A stretch of DNA of 64,000 nucleotides from Sphingomonas sp. CFBP 8760 (GTDB taxonomy: Bacteria; Pseudomonadota; Alphaproteobacteria; Sphingomonadales; Sphingomonadaceae). The stretch is taken from assembly GCF_014841615.1 (NCBI RefSeq), contig NZ_JACYUG010000001.1, positions 124,001 to 188,000 on the forward strand, given 5' to 3'. The translations under genes were made by a program, and so were the position numbers. Positions 11,174-19,737 of this stretch are shown here, piece after piece; within the stretch, counting starts at the first letter, position 1; each line of letters begins with the position of its first letter. Under the pieces are notes generated by a model, which saw only the letters and a list, made by a program, of their open reading frames with translations, was not told the origin of the DNA and ran no database searches.

Positions 11174-11237
11174 CCGCCCCCTCTAACCCTACCCCGTCCG
11201 CGACGAAAGCCGCGACCTAGCCAAGCGCATGACGTTT

Positions 11238-11270
11238 GGTGGCGGCCACGGCATACGCCGCGCCGCCACC
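11238..11270 (-). terminator. Terminator-like hairpin after fba
   Basis: Perfect 9-bp arms (GGTGGCGGC at 11238-11246 and GCCGCCACC at 11262-11270) lie 9 bases downstream of the fba stop. No U-tract follows, so it could be a weak terminator or simply a stable 3' end. It separates fba from thiE on the same strand. Confidence 0.4.
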
Positions 11271-11278
11271 GGGCCAAA

Positions 11279-12199
11279 TCAGGCCTCGCCCTTGTAGATC
11301 GACACCAGCTTGTCGAGCATCGCCAGCGCGTCCTCGCGGCTGCGCTGGAAGGTATTGCGGCCGATGATCGAGCCGTTGCCGCCGCCCGCCAGAATGTCGC
11401 GCGCGTCCTGATAGACCGCATCCGCACCCTTGGCCGCGCCGCCCGAGAACACCACGATCCGGCGTCCGGCGAAGCTGGACTGGACGACGTGACGAACACG
11501 CTCGGACTGCTGCGACCAGTCGGTGCCTTCGTACGCCTTCTTCGCTTCGGGCTGCTCGATATGCGCGCTCGGCAGCTTCACCTTGATGATGTGCGCGCCC
11601 AGCAACGCCGCCATGTGCGCGGCATAGGCGCCGACATCCAGCGCCAGCTCGCCGTCCTTCGACAGGTTGCCGCCGCGCGGATAGCTCCAGATCACCGTCG
11701 CGATGCCGACCGACTTGGCCTCCTCGGACAGTTCGCGGATTTCCTCCATCTGCTCGAAGATGCCATCCGATCCCGGATAGATGGTGAAGCCGATCGCCGC
11801 GCAGCCGAGGCGCAACGCGTCGGACACGCTGGCGGTCACCGCCTGATCGATGCTGGTCGCCCAGCTGTTCGAACTGTTGACCTTCAGGATCGTCGGGATC
11901 TGTCCGGCAAAGGTATCGGCCCCCGCCTCCAGCGGCCCGAGCGGCGCGGCATAGGCAGACAGCCCGGCATCGATCGCGATCTGATAGTGGTAGTGCGGAT
12001 CATAGGCTGCCGGGTTCACCGCGAACGAGCGGGCCGGCCCATGTTCGAACCCCTGATCGACCGGCAAGATGATGAGCTTGCCGGTACCGCCCAGCTTGCC
12101 CTGCATCAGGATGCGGGCGAGGTTGCCCTTCACCGCCGGGCTGGTGGCTTCGTACTTGTCGAGAATGGCCTTTACGGCAGGCGTCACGGTCGTGGACAT
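11279..12199 (-). CDS. fbaB: Class I fructose-bisphosphate aldolase (FbaB/DhnA type)
   Basis: This enzyme cleaves fructose-1,6-bisphosphate into two triose phosphates through a Schiff base, without metal. The 306-aa sequence follows the archaeal/FbaB type rather than the metal-dependent class II enzyme: ILPVDQGFEHGP near the N-terminus, VIWSYPRGG, and the presumed Schiff-base lysine K206 in AHIIKVKLPS. The VFSGGAA and GNGSIIGRNTFQR phosphate-binding segments follow. It belongs to a glycolytic group with pgk and gap on the same strand, now interrupted by a toxin-antitoxin pair and a thioredoxin-like gene. Confidence 0.93.
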   Translation of the reverse strand: MSTTVTPAVKAILDKYEATSPAVKGNLARILMQGKLGGTGKLIILPVDQGFEHGPARSFAVNPAAYDPHYHYQIAIDAGLSAYAAPLGPLEAGADTFAGQIPTILKVNSSNSWATSIDQAVTASVSDALRLGCAAIGFTIYPGSDGIFEQMEEIRELSEEAKSVGIATVIWSYPRGGNLSKDGELALDVGAYAAHMAALLGAHIIKVKLPSAHIEQPEAKKAYEGTDWSQQSERVRHVVQSSFAGRRIVVFSGGAAKGADAVYQDARDILAGGGNGSIIGRNTFQRSREDALAMLDKLVSIYKGEA

Positions 12200-12242
12200 G
12201 GAAATCTCCCTGGGAAGGACGATGGTAGGAAAAACGATGGAA

Positions 12243-12605
12243 TCACAGCATCAGCCAGCGGCGCAGCGCCTGATCGACCTGCTCCATGCGGGTCGGTGAT
12301 GACTGGCCGATGACGCGGACGATACGTTCGCGGCGGACGCTGGTGATCTGGTCGATCTGCACCTCGCACTCGACCGTCAGGCCGGTATGCTCGCGCGGTG
12401 AAAAGGCGACGCGGAACAGTGCCTCGCCGCCGACGATGTCGGTCAGCGGGCACAAGGTGATTGTGCGATGGGTGGCGTTGAACAGGTCGGACTGGACGAC
12501 GACGCAGGGCCGGGCGCGGTCGGTACGGTCGGGCGCCGATGCCACCAGCACGATCGCACCGTGCCTGATGTCGCCGGCGACGGTGTCCACCGGTGTCAGT
12601 TCCAT
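12243..12605 (-). CDS. MazF/PemK-like toxin (putative endoribonuclease)
   Basis: A 120-aa protein with a PemK/MazF-like SH3 barrel: GAIVLVASAP...RPCVVVQSDLFN, then TITLCPLT, then VQIDQITSVRRERI. Family members cleave mRNA at short sites. The gene overlaps the end of the ribbon-helix-helix antitoxin gene by 10 bases and follows it, the usual antitoxin-first order. The ATG at 12605 is the farthest upstream; a shorter start near the IRHGAIV segment is also possible. The pair sits between fba and the divergent thioredoxin-like gene, apparently an insertion into the glycolytic cluster. Toxicity is not shown. Confidence 0.85.
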   Translation of the reverse strand: MELTPVDTVAGDIRHGAIVLVASAPDRTDRARPCVVVQSDLFNATHRTITLCPLTDIVGGEALFRVAFSPREHTGLTVECEVQIDQITSVRRERIVRVIGQSSPTRMEQVDQALRRWLML

Positions 12606-12829
12606 GCCGTATCATCCGTGTCGATCGCATCCCAGACGGCATGAGGCTCGCCCTCGCGCTTCGAGGCGCGCAATGACTGGCGGCGGGCTTCGCGTCGATA
12701 CGCCTCGTCGTGCAGGTCGACGTAGCGTCGCACCGCTTCGCGCGCGATATCGCTCTTGCTGCGGCCCTGGGTGCGCGCCACGGCTGCAAGACGCTCTTCC
12801 AGTTCCGTATCCAGCCTGACGCCGAGCAT
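12596..12829 (-). CDS. Ribbon-helix-helix antitoxin
   Basis: A 77-aa protein whose first 45 residues read as a ribbon-helix-helix DNA-binding domain (MLGVRLDTELEERLAAVART, then SKSDIAREAVRRYV). A charged C-terminal arm follows that would wrap the MazF-like toxin encoded next. Its stop lies inside the toxin gene (10-base overlap). A near-palindromic AT-rich site begins 11 bases upstream of its start and is the likely autoregulatory operator. The toxin-antitoxin call rests on order, sizes and folds, not on a named family match. Confidence 0.85.
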   Translation of the reverse strand: MLGVRLDTELEERLAAVARTQGRSKSDIAREAVRRYVDLHDEAYRREARRQSLRASKREGEPHAVWDAIDTDDTAWN

Positions 12830-12840
12830 CGTTACCCCTG

Positions 12841-12860
12841 ATGTTTAACGTGTTTAACAT
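12841..12860. promoter_or_regulatory. Probable toxin-antitoxin operator
   Basis: ATGTTTAACGTGTTTAACAT is palindromic at 8 of 10 base pairs and also reads as two direct GTTTAAC half-sites nine bases apart. It stands out as AT-rich in a GC-rich region. It lies 12 bases upstream of the antitoxin start, where RHH antitoxins normally bind to repress their own operon. Confidence 0.6.
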
Positions 12861-12959
12861 AGCGTCTTGCCGCGCGGCGTTCAAGCGCCGCGATTGACGC
12901 GGCAATTACGCACCTGTCTTGTGTTGGTGGGGAATGGCCGGAGACGAGGGGGAGCGGCG

Positions 12960-13478
12960 ATGATGATAACGAGATGGTGGAACGTCATGATGGCCGCCGC
13001 CCTCCTCTGGACGGCAACGCCCGCCACCGCCGGCAGGATCGTGGTCGGCCAGCCGGCGCCGGATACCGAACTGACGCTGCTCGACGGCAGCAAGGTGGCG
13101 CTGTCGTCTTTGCGCGGGCAGGTGGTGCTGCTGAATTTCTGGGCGACGTGGTGCGTGCCCTGCCGGGTCGAACTGCCGCTGCTCGATCAATATTACCGGC
13201 GGACCGAAAAGCACGGATTGCGGGTGTTCGCGATCACGACCGAAGGATCGGTGCCCGCGTACCGGATGAAGCCCCTGTTCGCCGCGCTGGCGATCACCCC
13301 CGCCAAACGGGTCAAGGGGGAGTATGCAAACGTAAGGGCGGTGCCGACCAACTATATCATCGATCGCGCAGGGATCGTCCGTTACGCGGCCGCCCGCGCC
13401 TTCGACCTGGACGACCTGAACCGCCTGCTGATCCCGCTGCTGAAGGAAGCCCCGCCGGCCGGTGCGACCGGCGGGTGA
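12960..13478 (+). CDS. TlpA-like thiol-disulfide oxidoreductase (periplasmic thioredoxin fold)
   Basis: A 172-aa thioredoxin-fold protein with a signal peptide (hydrophobic 8-20, TATPATAG cleavage region) and the active-site motif WATWCVPC (C65, C68). The cis-Pro region appears as AVPTNYII. TlpA/ResA relatives reduce periplasmic disulfides, often for cytochrome c maturation. The ATG at 12960 is chosen over an upstream in-frame start (12867) because it has a GGGGGAGCGG ribosome-binding site and starts the signal peptide. It runs opposite to the glycolytic genes and converges on pgk with 4 bases between the stops. The partner protein is unknown. Confidence 0.87.
   Translation: MMITRWWNVMMAAALLWTATPATAGRIVVGQPAPDTELTLLDGSKVALSSLRGQVVLLNFWATWCVPCRVELPLLDQYYRRTEKHGLRVFAITTEGSVPAYRMKPLFAALAITPAKRVKGEYANVRAVPTNYIIDRAGIVRYAAARAFDLDDLNRLLIPLLKEAPPAGATGG
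13451..13475. terminator. Hairpin at convergent tlpA-like/pgk ends
   Basis: CCCGCCGG (13451-13458) pairs perfectly with CCGGCGGG (13468-13475) across a 9-base loop, inside the last codons of the thioredoxin-like gene and 8 bases from the pgk stop. It could terminate both convergent transcripts; there is no U-tract. Confidence 0.45.
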
Positions 13479-13482
13479 CGGG

Positions 13483-14673
13483 TCAGCGCATCAGCGCCGC
13501 GACACCGGGTAGGTCCTTGCCCTCCATCCATTCCAGGAACGCGCCACCGGCGGTCGAGACGAAGGTGAAGCGATCCGCCACCCCCGCCTGATTGAGCGCG
13601 GCGACGGTATCGCCGCCACCCGCGACCGACACGAGGCTGCCGTCCTGCGTCAGCGCCGCCGCGGTCTTCGCCAGCGCGACCGTGGCGGTATCGAATGGCG
13701 GTGTCTCGAACGCACCCATCGGTCCGTTCCACACCAGCGTGCGACAGTTCTTCAGCACATCGCCTAGCGCCTCGACTGCGGAGGGACCGACGTCGAGGAT
13801 CATCTCATCCGCCGCCACTTCGTGGACGTTGACGGTACGAACCGGGGGGTTGGCGCGGAATTCCTTCGCCACCACCACGTCATAGGGCAGATGGACGGTG
13901 CAGCCGGCCTTGTCCGCCGCGTCGAGGATCGCCTCGGCGGTATCGGTCAGGTCGTGTTCGCACAGCGACTTACCCACCGCCACGCCGCGCGCGGCGAGGA
14001 AGGTGTTGGCCATGCCGCCGCCGATGATGAGGTGATCGACCTTCGTCACCAGATGGCGCAGCACGTCCAGCTTGCTCGATACCTTGGCCCCGCCGACCAC
14101 CGCCGCAACGGGGTGCTCGGGATTGCCCAGCGCCTTTTCCAGCGCGTCCAGTTCCACCTGCATCGCCCGGCCCGCGAACGCCGGCAGCCGGTGCGCCAGT
14201 CCTTCGGTCGAAGCATGGGCGCGGTGCGCGGTGGAGAAGGCGTCGTTGACGTAGAGGTCCCCCAGCGCGGCGAACCGGTCGATCACGGCGGGATCGTTCT
14301 TTTCCTCGCCGCCGAAGAAACGGGTGTTCTCCAGCACCGCGATGTCGCCGGACCGCAGGGTGGCGATCGCTTCCTCGGCCCCTTCCCAGTCGATGTAGCG
14401 CACCGGGCGGCCCAGCACCGCCTCATACGACTTCGTCACCAGCGCCAGCGACATTTCGGGGTTCGGCTGCCCCTTGGGCCGGCCGAAATGCGCCAGCACC
14501 AGCACGATCGCGCCGCGATCGGCCAGTTCGTTCACCGTCGCCATCGTGGCGCGCAGCCGGGTGTCGTCGGTGACGCGGCCGTCCGCCATCGGCACGTTCA
14601 GATCCTCGCGCACCAGCACGCGCTTGCCGGCGACCTCGCCAATATCGTCCAGCGTTCTGAAAGCCTTGGTCAT
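13483..14673 (-). CDS. pgk: Phosphoglycerate kinase
   Basis: Pgk transfers phosphate between 1,3-bisphosphoglycerate and ADP in glycolysis. The 396-aa reading from ATG 14673 contains the N-terminal signature [19 protein letters not shown] and the C-terminal nucleotide loop [12 protein letters not shown] 26-residue upstream extension to 14751 lies inside the MOSC gene and is rejected. The start overlaps the MOSC stop as ATGA. Length and motifs are fully typical. Confidence 0.97.
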   Translation of the reverse strand: MTKAFRTLDDIGEVAGKRVLVREDLNVPMADGRVTDDTRLRATMATVNELADRGAIVLVLAHFGRPKGQPNPEMSLALVTKSYEAVLGRPVRYIDWEGAEEAIATLRSGDIAVLENTRFFGGEEKNDPAVIDRFAALGDLYVNDAFSTAHRAHASTEGLAHRLPAFAGRAMQVELDALEKALGNPEHPVAAVVGGAKVSSKLDVLRHLVTKVDHLIIGGGMANTFLAARGVAVGKSLCEHDLTDTAEAILDAADKAGCTVHLPYDVVVAKEFRANPPVRTVNVHEVAADEMILDVGPSAVEALGDVLKNCRTLVWNGPMGAFETPPFDTATVALAKTAAALTQDGSLVSVAGGGDTVAALNQAGVADRFTFVSTAGGAFLEWMEGKDLPGVAALMR

Positions 14674-15131
14674 GGTTCCTCGATCCTGATCGGGTCGCCG
14701 ATGGCGATCGTGCCGCCGGCCAATACGCGTGAACAGGCGCCGCCGCGCCAATCGGGAAGCAACGCCGCGAACAGGCCGGGCGCCAGCTTATCCATCCGGT
14801 CGCACGGGTCGGTTTCGCGCGTCACCTCCAGCACCACGTCGGCACCGATGCGCAGGCGGGTGCCGGGCACCTGCGGCAGATCGAACCCGTCGACCAGCAG
14901 GTTGCTGCGCCGCGCCCACCACGGCAGATCGTGGCCGACCTGATGCACCGCCGCGTCCCAGTCGCACCGCTCGATCAGCGTCACCTGACGCCGGCCGCGC
15001 CCGCCGGGCTTGCGTACCCCGCGACAATCGCCGGCGATGCCGCCATCCAGCGACACCGCGACCCGGTCGATTGTCTCGACCGGGCCTTTGGGCCGCCCGT
15101 GGCGGGCGATGCCGGCGATCGTGCCCGTCAC
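14670..15131 (-). CDS. MOSC domain-containing protein
   Basis: A 153-aa single-domain MOSC protein, related to the C-terminal domain of molybdenum cofactor sulfurases. It shows [11 protein letters not shown] near the N-terminus, [25 protein letters not shown] and the conserved cysteine region [13 protein letters not shown]. Stand-alone MOSC proteins are thought to bind sulfur or Moco-related ligands, but the substrate is unknown. The start is GTG 15131, two bases after the gap stop; the stop overlaps the pgk start (ATGA). Translation within the gap-pgk operon is therefore very likely. Confidence 0.88.
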   Translation of the reverse strand: MTGTIAGIARHGRPKGPVETIDRVAVSLDGGIAGDCRGVRKPGGRGRRQVTLIERCDWDAAVHQVGHDLPWWARRSNLLVDGFDLPQVPGTRLRIGADVVLEVTRETDPCDRMDKLAPGLFAALLPDWRGGACSRVLAGGTIAIGDPIRIEEP

Positions 15132-15132
15132 C

Positions 15133-16143
15133 TTAAAGGAAGGACGCCATCACGCCGGCGGTGTCGACCATGCGGTTGGAGAAGCCCCATTCATTGTCGT
15201 ACCAGCTGACGACGCGGACCAGCTTGCCGTCGAGCACCGCCGTCTCCAGGCTGTCGATCGTCGAGGACTGCGGCGTGTGCTGGATGTCGATCGAAACCAG
15301 CGGCTCGTCGGTATAGACCAGCACGCCCTTCAGCGGGCCGCTTTCCGCCGCCGCCTTCAGGATCGCGTTCACCTCGTCGCGGGTCGTGTCACGCGACGGG
15401 GTGAAGGTCAGGTCGATCAGGCTGCCGTCGGGCACGGGCACGCGGATCGCGGAGCCGTCCAGCTTGCCCTTCAGCTCGGGCAGCACCTCGCCCACCGCGC
15501 GGGCCGCGCCGGTGGTGGTCGGGATCATCGACATCGCCGCCGCCCGCGCGCGGCGCAGGTCCGGGTGGATCTGGTCGAGGATCTTCTGGTCGTTGGTATA
15601 GGCGTGAACCGTGGTCATCAGCCCGCGCTCGATCCCGATCGCGTCGTTCAGCACCTTGGCGACGGGGGCGAGGCAGTTGGTGGTGCACGACGCGTTCGAC
15701 ACGATCGTATGCTCGGCGGTCAGCTTGTCGTGGTTGACGCCGTAGACGACGGTCAGGTCGACATTCTTGCCGGGGGCCGAGATCAGCACCTTCTTGGCGC
15801 CGGCATCGATATGCTTCTGGCACGACACGTTGTCGGTGAAGAAGCCGGTGCATTCCAGCACCAGATCGACGCCCAGTTCCTTGTGCGGCAGGTTGGCGGG
15901 ATCGCGCTCGGCGGTCACGCGGATACGCTTGCCGTCGACGACGAGGTCCTGGCCCTCGGCCGCGACCTCGCCCGGATACTTGCCGTGAATGCTGTCGCGG
16001 CTGAACAGCCACGCATTCGACTTGGCGTCGGCCAGATCGTTGATCGCGACCAGCTCCAGCCCGCTGTCGCCGCGTTCCAGGATCGCGCGCGCCACGAGGC
16101 GCCCGATCCGACCGAAACCGTTGATCGCTACCTTGACCGTCAT
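15133..16143 (-). CDS. gap: Glyceraldehyde-3-phosphate dehydrogenase, type I
   Basis: This enzyme oxidises glyceraldehyde-3-phosphate to 1,3-bisphosphoglycerate with NAD(P). The Rossmann motif [11 protein letters not shown] is at residues 7-17 and the catalytic cysteine is C153 in [12 protein letters not shown]. The C-terminal [15 protein letters not shown] segment is intact. The residues after the second beta strand ([13 protein letters not shown]) fit an NAD-type enzyme, though cofactor use is not certain. It is the first gene of the gap-MOSC-pgk operon. The divergent promoter region 16144-16307 separates it from the zapA operon. Confidence 0.97.
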   Translation of the reverse strand: MTVKVAINGFGRIGRLVARAILERGDSGLELVAINDLADAKSNAWLFSRDSIHGKYPGEVAAEGQDLVVDGKRIRVTAERDPANLPHKELGVDLVLECTGFFTDNVSCQKHIDAGAKKVLISAPGKNVDLTVVYGVNHDKLTAEHTIVSNASCTTNCLAPVAKVLNDAIGIERGLMTTVHAYTNDQKILDQIHPDLRRARAAAMSMIPTTTGAARAVGEVLPELKGKLDGSAIRVPVPDGSLIDLTFTPSRDTTRDEVNAILKAAAESGPLKGVLVYTDEPLVSIDIQHTPQSSTIDSLETAVLDGKLVRVVSWYDNEWGFSNRMVDTAGVMASFL

Positions 16144-16307
16144 GGGTGGTTCTCCATCAGGGGCGGCCGCGGAAAGGGCCGGGGCCGGGATGCCGCCGCC
16201 TTTGCGGGGCCGGGCCGGCCCCTGTCAACCACTGGCGTCGACCGTTCCCGTATCAACAAGTGGGAAACGCCTTGCCGGTGGCGGACACGCATCCTAATCG
16301 CCATGCC

Positions 16308-16511
16308 ATGACCGACACAGCAACCGAGGCGGACGGCACCTCTCCCGCGGTCGAACGCATCGACCGGGCGATCTCCCGCATCCAGACCGCGATCGCCGCC
16401 CGTACCGACAGTGCGGAGGCGCTGGCCCGCCGCCATGCCGTACTGCGGTCGCGCATGGCGGATGCCGTCGCCGCACTGGACGACGTGATTGCGCGCGGCG
16501 GCACCCGCTGA
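16308..16511 (+). CDS. Small coiled-coil protein upstream of zapA
   Basis: A 67-aa protein (MTDTATEADGT...) that is mostly predicted helix. Residues 16-62 have heptad-like Ile/Ala/Leu spacing (IDRAISRIQTAIAAR, LARRHAVLRSRM), so a short coiled coil is likely. I do not recognise a named family with certainty. Its TGA overlaps the zapA ATG (TGATG), placing it in the same operon. A role alongside ZapA in division is plausible from this position only. A longer in-frame reading from 16146 would cover the gap promoter region and is rejected. Confidence 0.75.
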   Translation: MTDTATEADGTSPAVERIDRAISRIQTAIAARTDSAEALARRHAVLRSRMADAVAALDDVIARGGTR

Positions 16512-16816
16512 TGCCCACCGTCACGCTCCAGATCGGTGGCCGCCCCTACCCCGTCGCCTGCCGCGCGGGCGAGGAGGCACGGGCGCAATTGCTCGGCCGG
16601 ATGCTCGACGAACGCTGGGCCACCGCCGATCGCGCGGCGGGTGGCCAGCCCGACCGGGCGATGCTGTTCGTGGCGCTGATGCTGGCCGATGCGCTGGACG
16701 AGGTGGAGAAGCGCCCGCCCGAAGGCGCCGCCGTCAGCGAATCGGCGTTGCAGCGGATCGCCGATACGCTCGAAGGGCTTGCACAGGCCCTTGAGCAATC
16801 GCCGCCGGTATCCTAG
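16511..16816 (+). CDS. zapA: Cell division protein ZapA
   Basis: ZapA bundles FtsZ filaments at the division site. The 101-aa protein opens with the family pattern (VTLQIGGRPYPVACRAGEE) followed by a long helix (AMLFVALMLADALDEVEKR) and a C-terminal coiled coil. Its position directly upstream of 6S RNA and the 5-formyl-THF cyclo-ligase gene matches the arrangement seen in many proteobacteria and supports the call. The start is coupled to the upstream small gene. Confidence 0.9.
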   Translation: MPTVTLQIGGRPYPVACRAGEEARAQLLGRMLDERWATADRAAGGQPDRAMLFVALMLADALDEVEKRPPEGAAVSESALQRIADTLEGLAQALEQSPPVS

Positions 16817-16823
16817 ATAGGGC

Positions 16824-16984
16824 GTGGCGGGTTCTGCCCGGTACGAGCCTTTATTATCCCTGAGGCTATTCATCATCCATAGGGGGCTGTCCCTGCCCGG
16901 ACCCTGGTCCGACGTACATGGTCCCCACCTGACGTACCGTGCGTCAGTGGATAACCCGGCACACGGCCACGGCGGTCCCGCCAC
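16824..16984 (+). ncRNA. ssrS: 6S RNA
   Basis: This roughly 161-base segment lies between zapA and the 5-formyl-THF cyclo-ligase gene, the classical 6S RNA locus. Its ends pair perfectly (GTGGCGGG 16824-16831 with CCCGCCAC 16977-16984), forming the closing stem. The interior holds further pairable GC-rich blocks around a less structured, AT-richer centre (about 16850-16875), as expected for the RNA-polymerase-binding bulge. 6S RNA sequesters the housekeeping sigma factor holoenzyme in slow growth. The exact 5' and 3' ends may be off by several bases. Confidence 0.85.
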
Positions 16985-17008
16985 CCGCCCCCTCCCGATG
17001 GTCGACGC

Positions 17009-17575
17009 ATGACCGACAAACATGCCCTCCGTCTGCGTCTGCGTGCCGCGCGCGCCGCTTTCACGCCGCGCACGATGACGATGCCCGACGCGTTGCGGGA
17101 GCGGCTGGTGCCCGGCCTGGTGATCGCGGCCTATGTCCCGATCGGGGGCGAGGTCGATCCGGCCCCGTTGCTGGCCATCGCCCGCGCCGCCGGCTGCACC
17201 ATCGCCCTGCCCCATGTCGTCGATCGCGCGACACCGCTCCGCTTCCTCGATGCCGCCGGTACGCTCGGCAATGGCCCGTTCGGCCTGCGCCAGCCGGCCG
17301 CGGACGCGACGGAGCTTGTCCCCGACATCATCCTGACCCCGCTGGTCGGCTTCGACCGGTGCGGCAACCGGCTGGGTCAGGGTGCGGGCCATTACGACCG
17401 GGCATTCGCGGATCATCCCGCCGCCTGGCGCATCGGCCTTGCCTGGAGTGTGCAGGAAGTGCCGGGCCTGGTGCCCGATCCGTGGGACGTACCGCTTCAC
17501 GCCATCCTCACCGAACTGGAATGGATCACACCCATGCCTTGCCACGCATCCTCCGCCGGGCCGATGCCGTCATGA
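17009..17575 (+). CDS. fau: 5-formyltetrahydrofolate cyclo-ligase
   Basis: This enzyme converts 5-formyl-THF to 5,10-methenyl-THF with ATP. The 188-aa protein has VIAAYVPIGGEVDPAPL near residue 38 and the family signature GCGNRLGQGAGHYDR-like segment (CGNRLGQGAGHYDRAF) near residue 118. The gene follows 6S RNA, an arrangement thought to let 6S RNA and the cyclo-ligase be co-transcribed. Its stop overlaps the DUF2842 start (ATGA). The N-terminal basic segment RLRLRAARAAF is the usual nucleotide-binding helix. Confidence 0.93.
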   Translation: MTDKHALRLRLRAARAAFTPRTMTMPDALRERLVPGLVIAAYVPIGGEVDPAPLLAIARAAGCTIALPHVVDRATPLRFLDAAGTLGNGPFGLRQPAADATELVPDIILTPLVGFDRCGNRLGQGAGHYDRAFADHPAAWRIGLAWSVQEVPGLVPDPWDVPLHAILTELEWITPMPCHASSAGPMPS

Positions 17576-17784
17576 CCCCGAGCTGGCGCAAACCCGCCGG
17601 CGTGTTCGCCATCCTCGCGATCATCACGATCTGGGCGGTGCTGGTCGCCAGCCTGTCCGGGCTGGTGGGCGGCTGGCACTGGGTGGCGCAGGCCCTGTTC
17701 TATCTCGTCGCGGGGCTCGCGTGGATCACGCCGATGCGACCATTGCTGCTATGGATGGAAACAGGACGGTGGAAATCGTCTTAA
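17572..17784 (+). CDS. DUF2842 family small membrane protein
   Basis: A 70-aa protein (MTPSWRKPAGVFAILAII...) with two predicted membrane helices, about 10-31 and 37-58, and the proline-rich WITPMRPLLLWM end typical of DUF2842 proteins in alphaproteobacteria. Its function is not known. The ATG at 17572 overlaps the cyclo-ligase stop (ATGA), so it is part of that transcript. The same residues also occur at the end of a longer in-frame reading from 16939, which is not a credible gene. Confidence 0.8.
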   Translation: MTPSWRKPAGVFAILAIITIWAVLVASLSGLVGGWHWVAQALFYLVAGLAWITPMRPLLLWMETGRWKSS

Positions 17785-17967
17785 CCTACAGCAATAGTTG
17801 AGTTCTTTGCCGCCGGACCGTTGCTTTTCCCGGTCGAGCCGCAATCGCTTCGGGCCGTCAGCATCCCTTCGTCGCGCGTTGTTGGGCGATCATCACTCCT
17901 TCTGCCGAACCGTCCGGTGGCGGCGGTGATCGCCTGCTTCGTGCAGACGCCAAGGGAGAGTTTCGAG

Positions 17968-18549
17968 ATGACGGATACCAACGTCGCTCATGGCGACGAC
18001 GCCCCACCCGCCAGCTGGAAAAAGGGCGATGCCATCGCCGCAGCCGGGATCGGCGACGGCAAGGGCGAAACGGTGATCGGCCGTTCGGTGACGATCAACC
18101 GTCCCGCCGCCGAACTGTTCGCCTATTTCCGCGACTTCGCCAACCTTGCCACCTTCATGGAGAATGTCGACCGGATCGACGTGCTGGATGGCAAGCGGTC
18201 GCACTGGGTGGTGAAGGCCCCCGGCGGCCGGACCGTGGAATGGGATGCGCTCGTCACCGACGAGGCACAGGACCAGTTCATTGCCTGGGCATCCGAACCG
18301 GGTGCCGATGTCGCCAATAGCGGCCGGATCGAGTTTCGCGATGCCGGGGCGCGCGGCACGGTCGTCACCGCGACGATTCTCTATGACCCGCCCGGCGGCG
18401 TGATCGGCAAGATCATCGCCAAGATGTTCCAGCGCGAACCCGCGATCCAGGCGCGGCGCGACCTGCGCCGGTTCAAGCAATTGATGGAAACGGGCGAGAT
18501 CGCCACCGCGGCGATGAACACCCGGCAACGTGAAGAGGAACTGGCCTGA
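17968..18549 (+). CDS. SRPBCC family protein (polyketide cyclase/dehydrase-like)
   Basis: A 193-aa protein whose residues about 35-165 read as an SRPBCC/START-type lipid-binding fold. It has [32 protein letters not shown]-type opening strands and helix (the [16 protein letters not shown] part is diagnostic) and a final long helix with [20 protein letters not shown]. Relatives bind hydrophobic ligands; the ligand here is unknown. The start ATG 17968 has a GGGAG ribosome-binding site, and the reading upstream to 17821 is not protein-like. It overlaps the dehydrogenase gene (TGATG). Confidence 0.82.
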   Translation: MTDTNVAHGDDAPPASWKKGDAIAAAGIGDGKGETVIGRSVTINRPAAELFAYFRDFANLATFMENVDRIDVLDGKRSHWVVKAPGGRTVEWDALVTDEAQDQFIAWASEPGADVANSGRIEFRDAGARGTVVTATILYDPPGGVIGKIIAKMFQREPAIQARRDLRRFKQLMETGEIATAAMNTRQREEELA

Positions 18550-19727
18550 TGCGCGCCCTTGCCTGGCACGGTAAACACGACGTCCGCGTCGATACTGTCG
18601 ACGATCCCGAAATCGTCAACCCGCGCGACGCGATCATCAAGGTCACGGCGACGGCGATTTGCGGATCGGACCTGCACCTGTACGATGGTTATATTCCGAC
18701 GATGCAGTCGGGCGATATCCTGGGCCATGAATTCATGGGCGAGGTGGTCGAAACCGGACCGAAATCCACCCTCAGAAAGGGTCAGAAGGTCGTGGTGCCC
18801 TTCACGATCGCGTGCGGCAGCTGCTATCACTGCGGCAAGCATCAATATTCGGCCTGCGACAACGGCAACCCCGCCGACAATCAGGATATCGGCATGGAGC
18901 TATACGGCCAGCCGATGTCCGGCCTGTTCGGCTACAGCCATCTGACCGGCGGTTATGCCGGCGGCCAGGCGGAATATGTCCGCGTGCCGTTCAGCGACGT
19001 CGGCCCGATCGTGATCCCCGACGGCGTGGATGACGAGAAGGTGCTGTTCCTGTCGGATATCCTGCCGACCGGATGGCAGGCGGCCGAATATGCCCAGATC
19101 GAACCGGGCGACACCGTCGCGGTATGGGGTTGCGGGCCGGTCGGGCTGTTCGCGGTGCAGTCGGCGTTCCTGATGGGCGCGGCGCGAGTGATCGCAATCG
19201 ACCATTTCCCCCGGCGGCTGGAACTGGCGAAGCGGTTCGGAGCGGAGACGATCAACTTCGAACAGAGCGCGGTCTACGAAGCGCTGATGGAGATGACCGG
19301 CGGGATCGGCCCGGATGCGGTGATCGACAGCGTCGGGCTGGAGGCGCACGGCCTGTTCGTCGACAACGTCGTCGACCAGATCAAGGCGTCGACCTTCCTC
19401 GGCACCGATCGCGCGCATTCGATCCGGCAGGCGATCGTCGCGTGCCGCAAGGGTGGCCGCGTGTCGATGCCTGCCGTCTATGGCGGCTTCGTCGACAAAT
19501 TCCCGCTGGGCGCGTTCATGGAAAAGGGGCTGACGCTCAAGACCGGGCAGACCCACGTCCAGCATTACATGCCAGCGCTGCTCAACGCGATCATGGAGGG
19601 GAAGATCGACACCACCTTCCTGATCTCGCACCGCATGGATCTGGAGGATGCCCCGAAGGGGTACAAGATGTTCCATGAAGACCAGAACAACGTGACCAAG
19701 GTCGTGCTCAAGCCCGGCTTCAACTGA
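18549..19727 (+). CDS. Zinc-dependent alcohol dehydrogenase family protein (formaldehyde-dehydrogenase-like MDR)
   Basis: A 392-aa medium-chain dehydrogenase. The catalytic zinc site includes C38 (AICGSDLHL) and the GHEFMGEV segment. The structural zinc lobe is [16 protein letters not shown]. The NAD-binding motif is [13 protein letters not shown], and [13 protein letters not shown] gives an aspartate consistent with NAD rather than NADP. This long-loop form is the one annotated glutathione-independent formaldehyde dehydrogenase-like, but the substrate is not known. It is coupled to the SRPBCC gene before it and followed 10 bases later by an SDR, forming a likely stress or detoxification operon. 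Confidence 0.88.
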   Translation: MRALAWHGKHDVRVDTVDDPEIVNPRDAIIKVTATAICGSDLHLYDGYIPTMQSGDILGHEFMGEVVETGPKSTLRKGQKVVVPFTIACGSCYHCGKHQYSACDNGNPADNQDIGMELYGQPMSGLFGYSHLTGGYAGGQAEYVRVPFSDVGPIVIPDGVDDEKVLFLSDILPTGWQAAEYAQIEPGDTVAVWGCGPVGLFAVQSAFLMGAARVIAIDHFPRRLELAKRFGAETINFEQSAVYEALMEMTGGIGPDAVIDSVGLEAHGLFVDNVVDQIKASTFLGTDRAHSIRQAIVACRKGGRVSMPAVYGGFVDKFPLGAFMEKGLTLKTGQTHVQHYMPALLNAIMEGKIDTTFLISHRMDLEDAPKGYKMFHEDQNNVTKVVLKPGFN

Positions 19728-19737
19728 GGACATCGAC

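Noticed and set aside
16206-16222. GC-only palindrome GGGGCCGGGCCGGCCCC between gap and the zapA operon
   Set aside because: Arms of eight G/C bases are expected by chance a few times in this much GC-rich DNA, and the centre leaves no loop.
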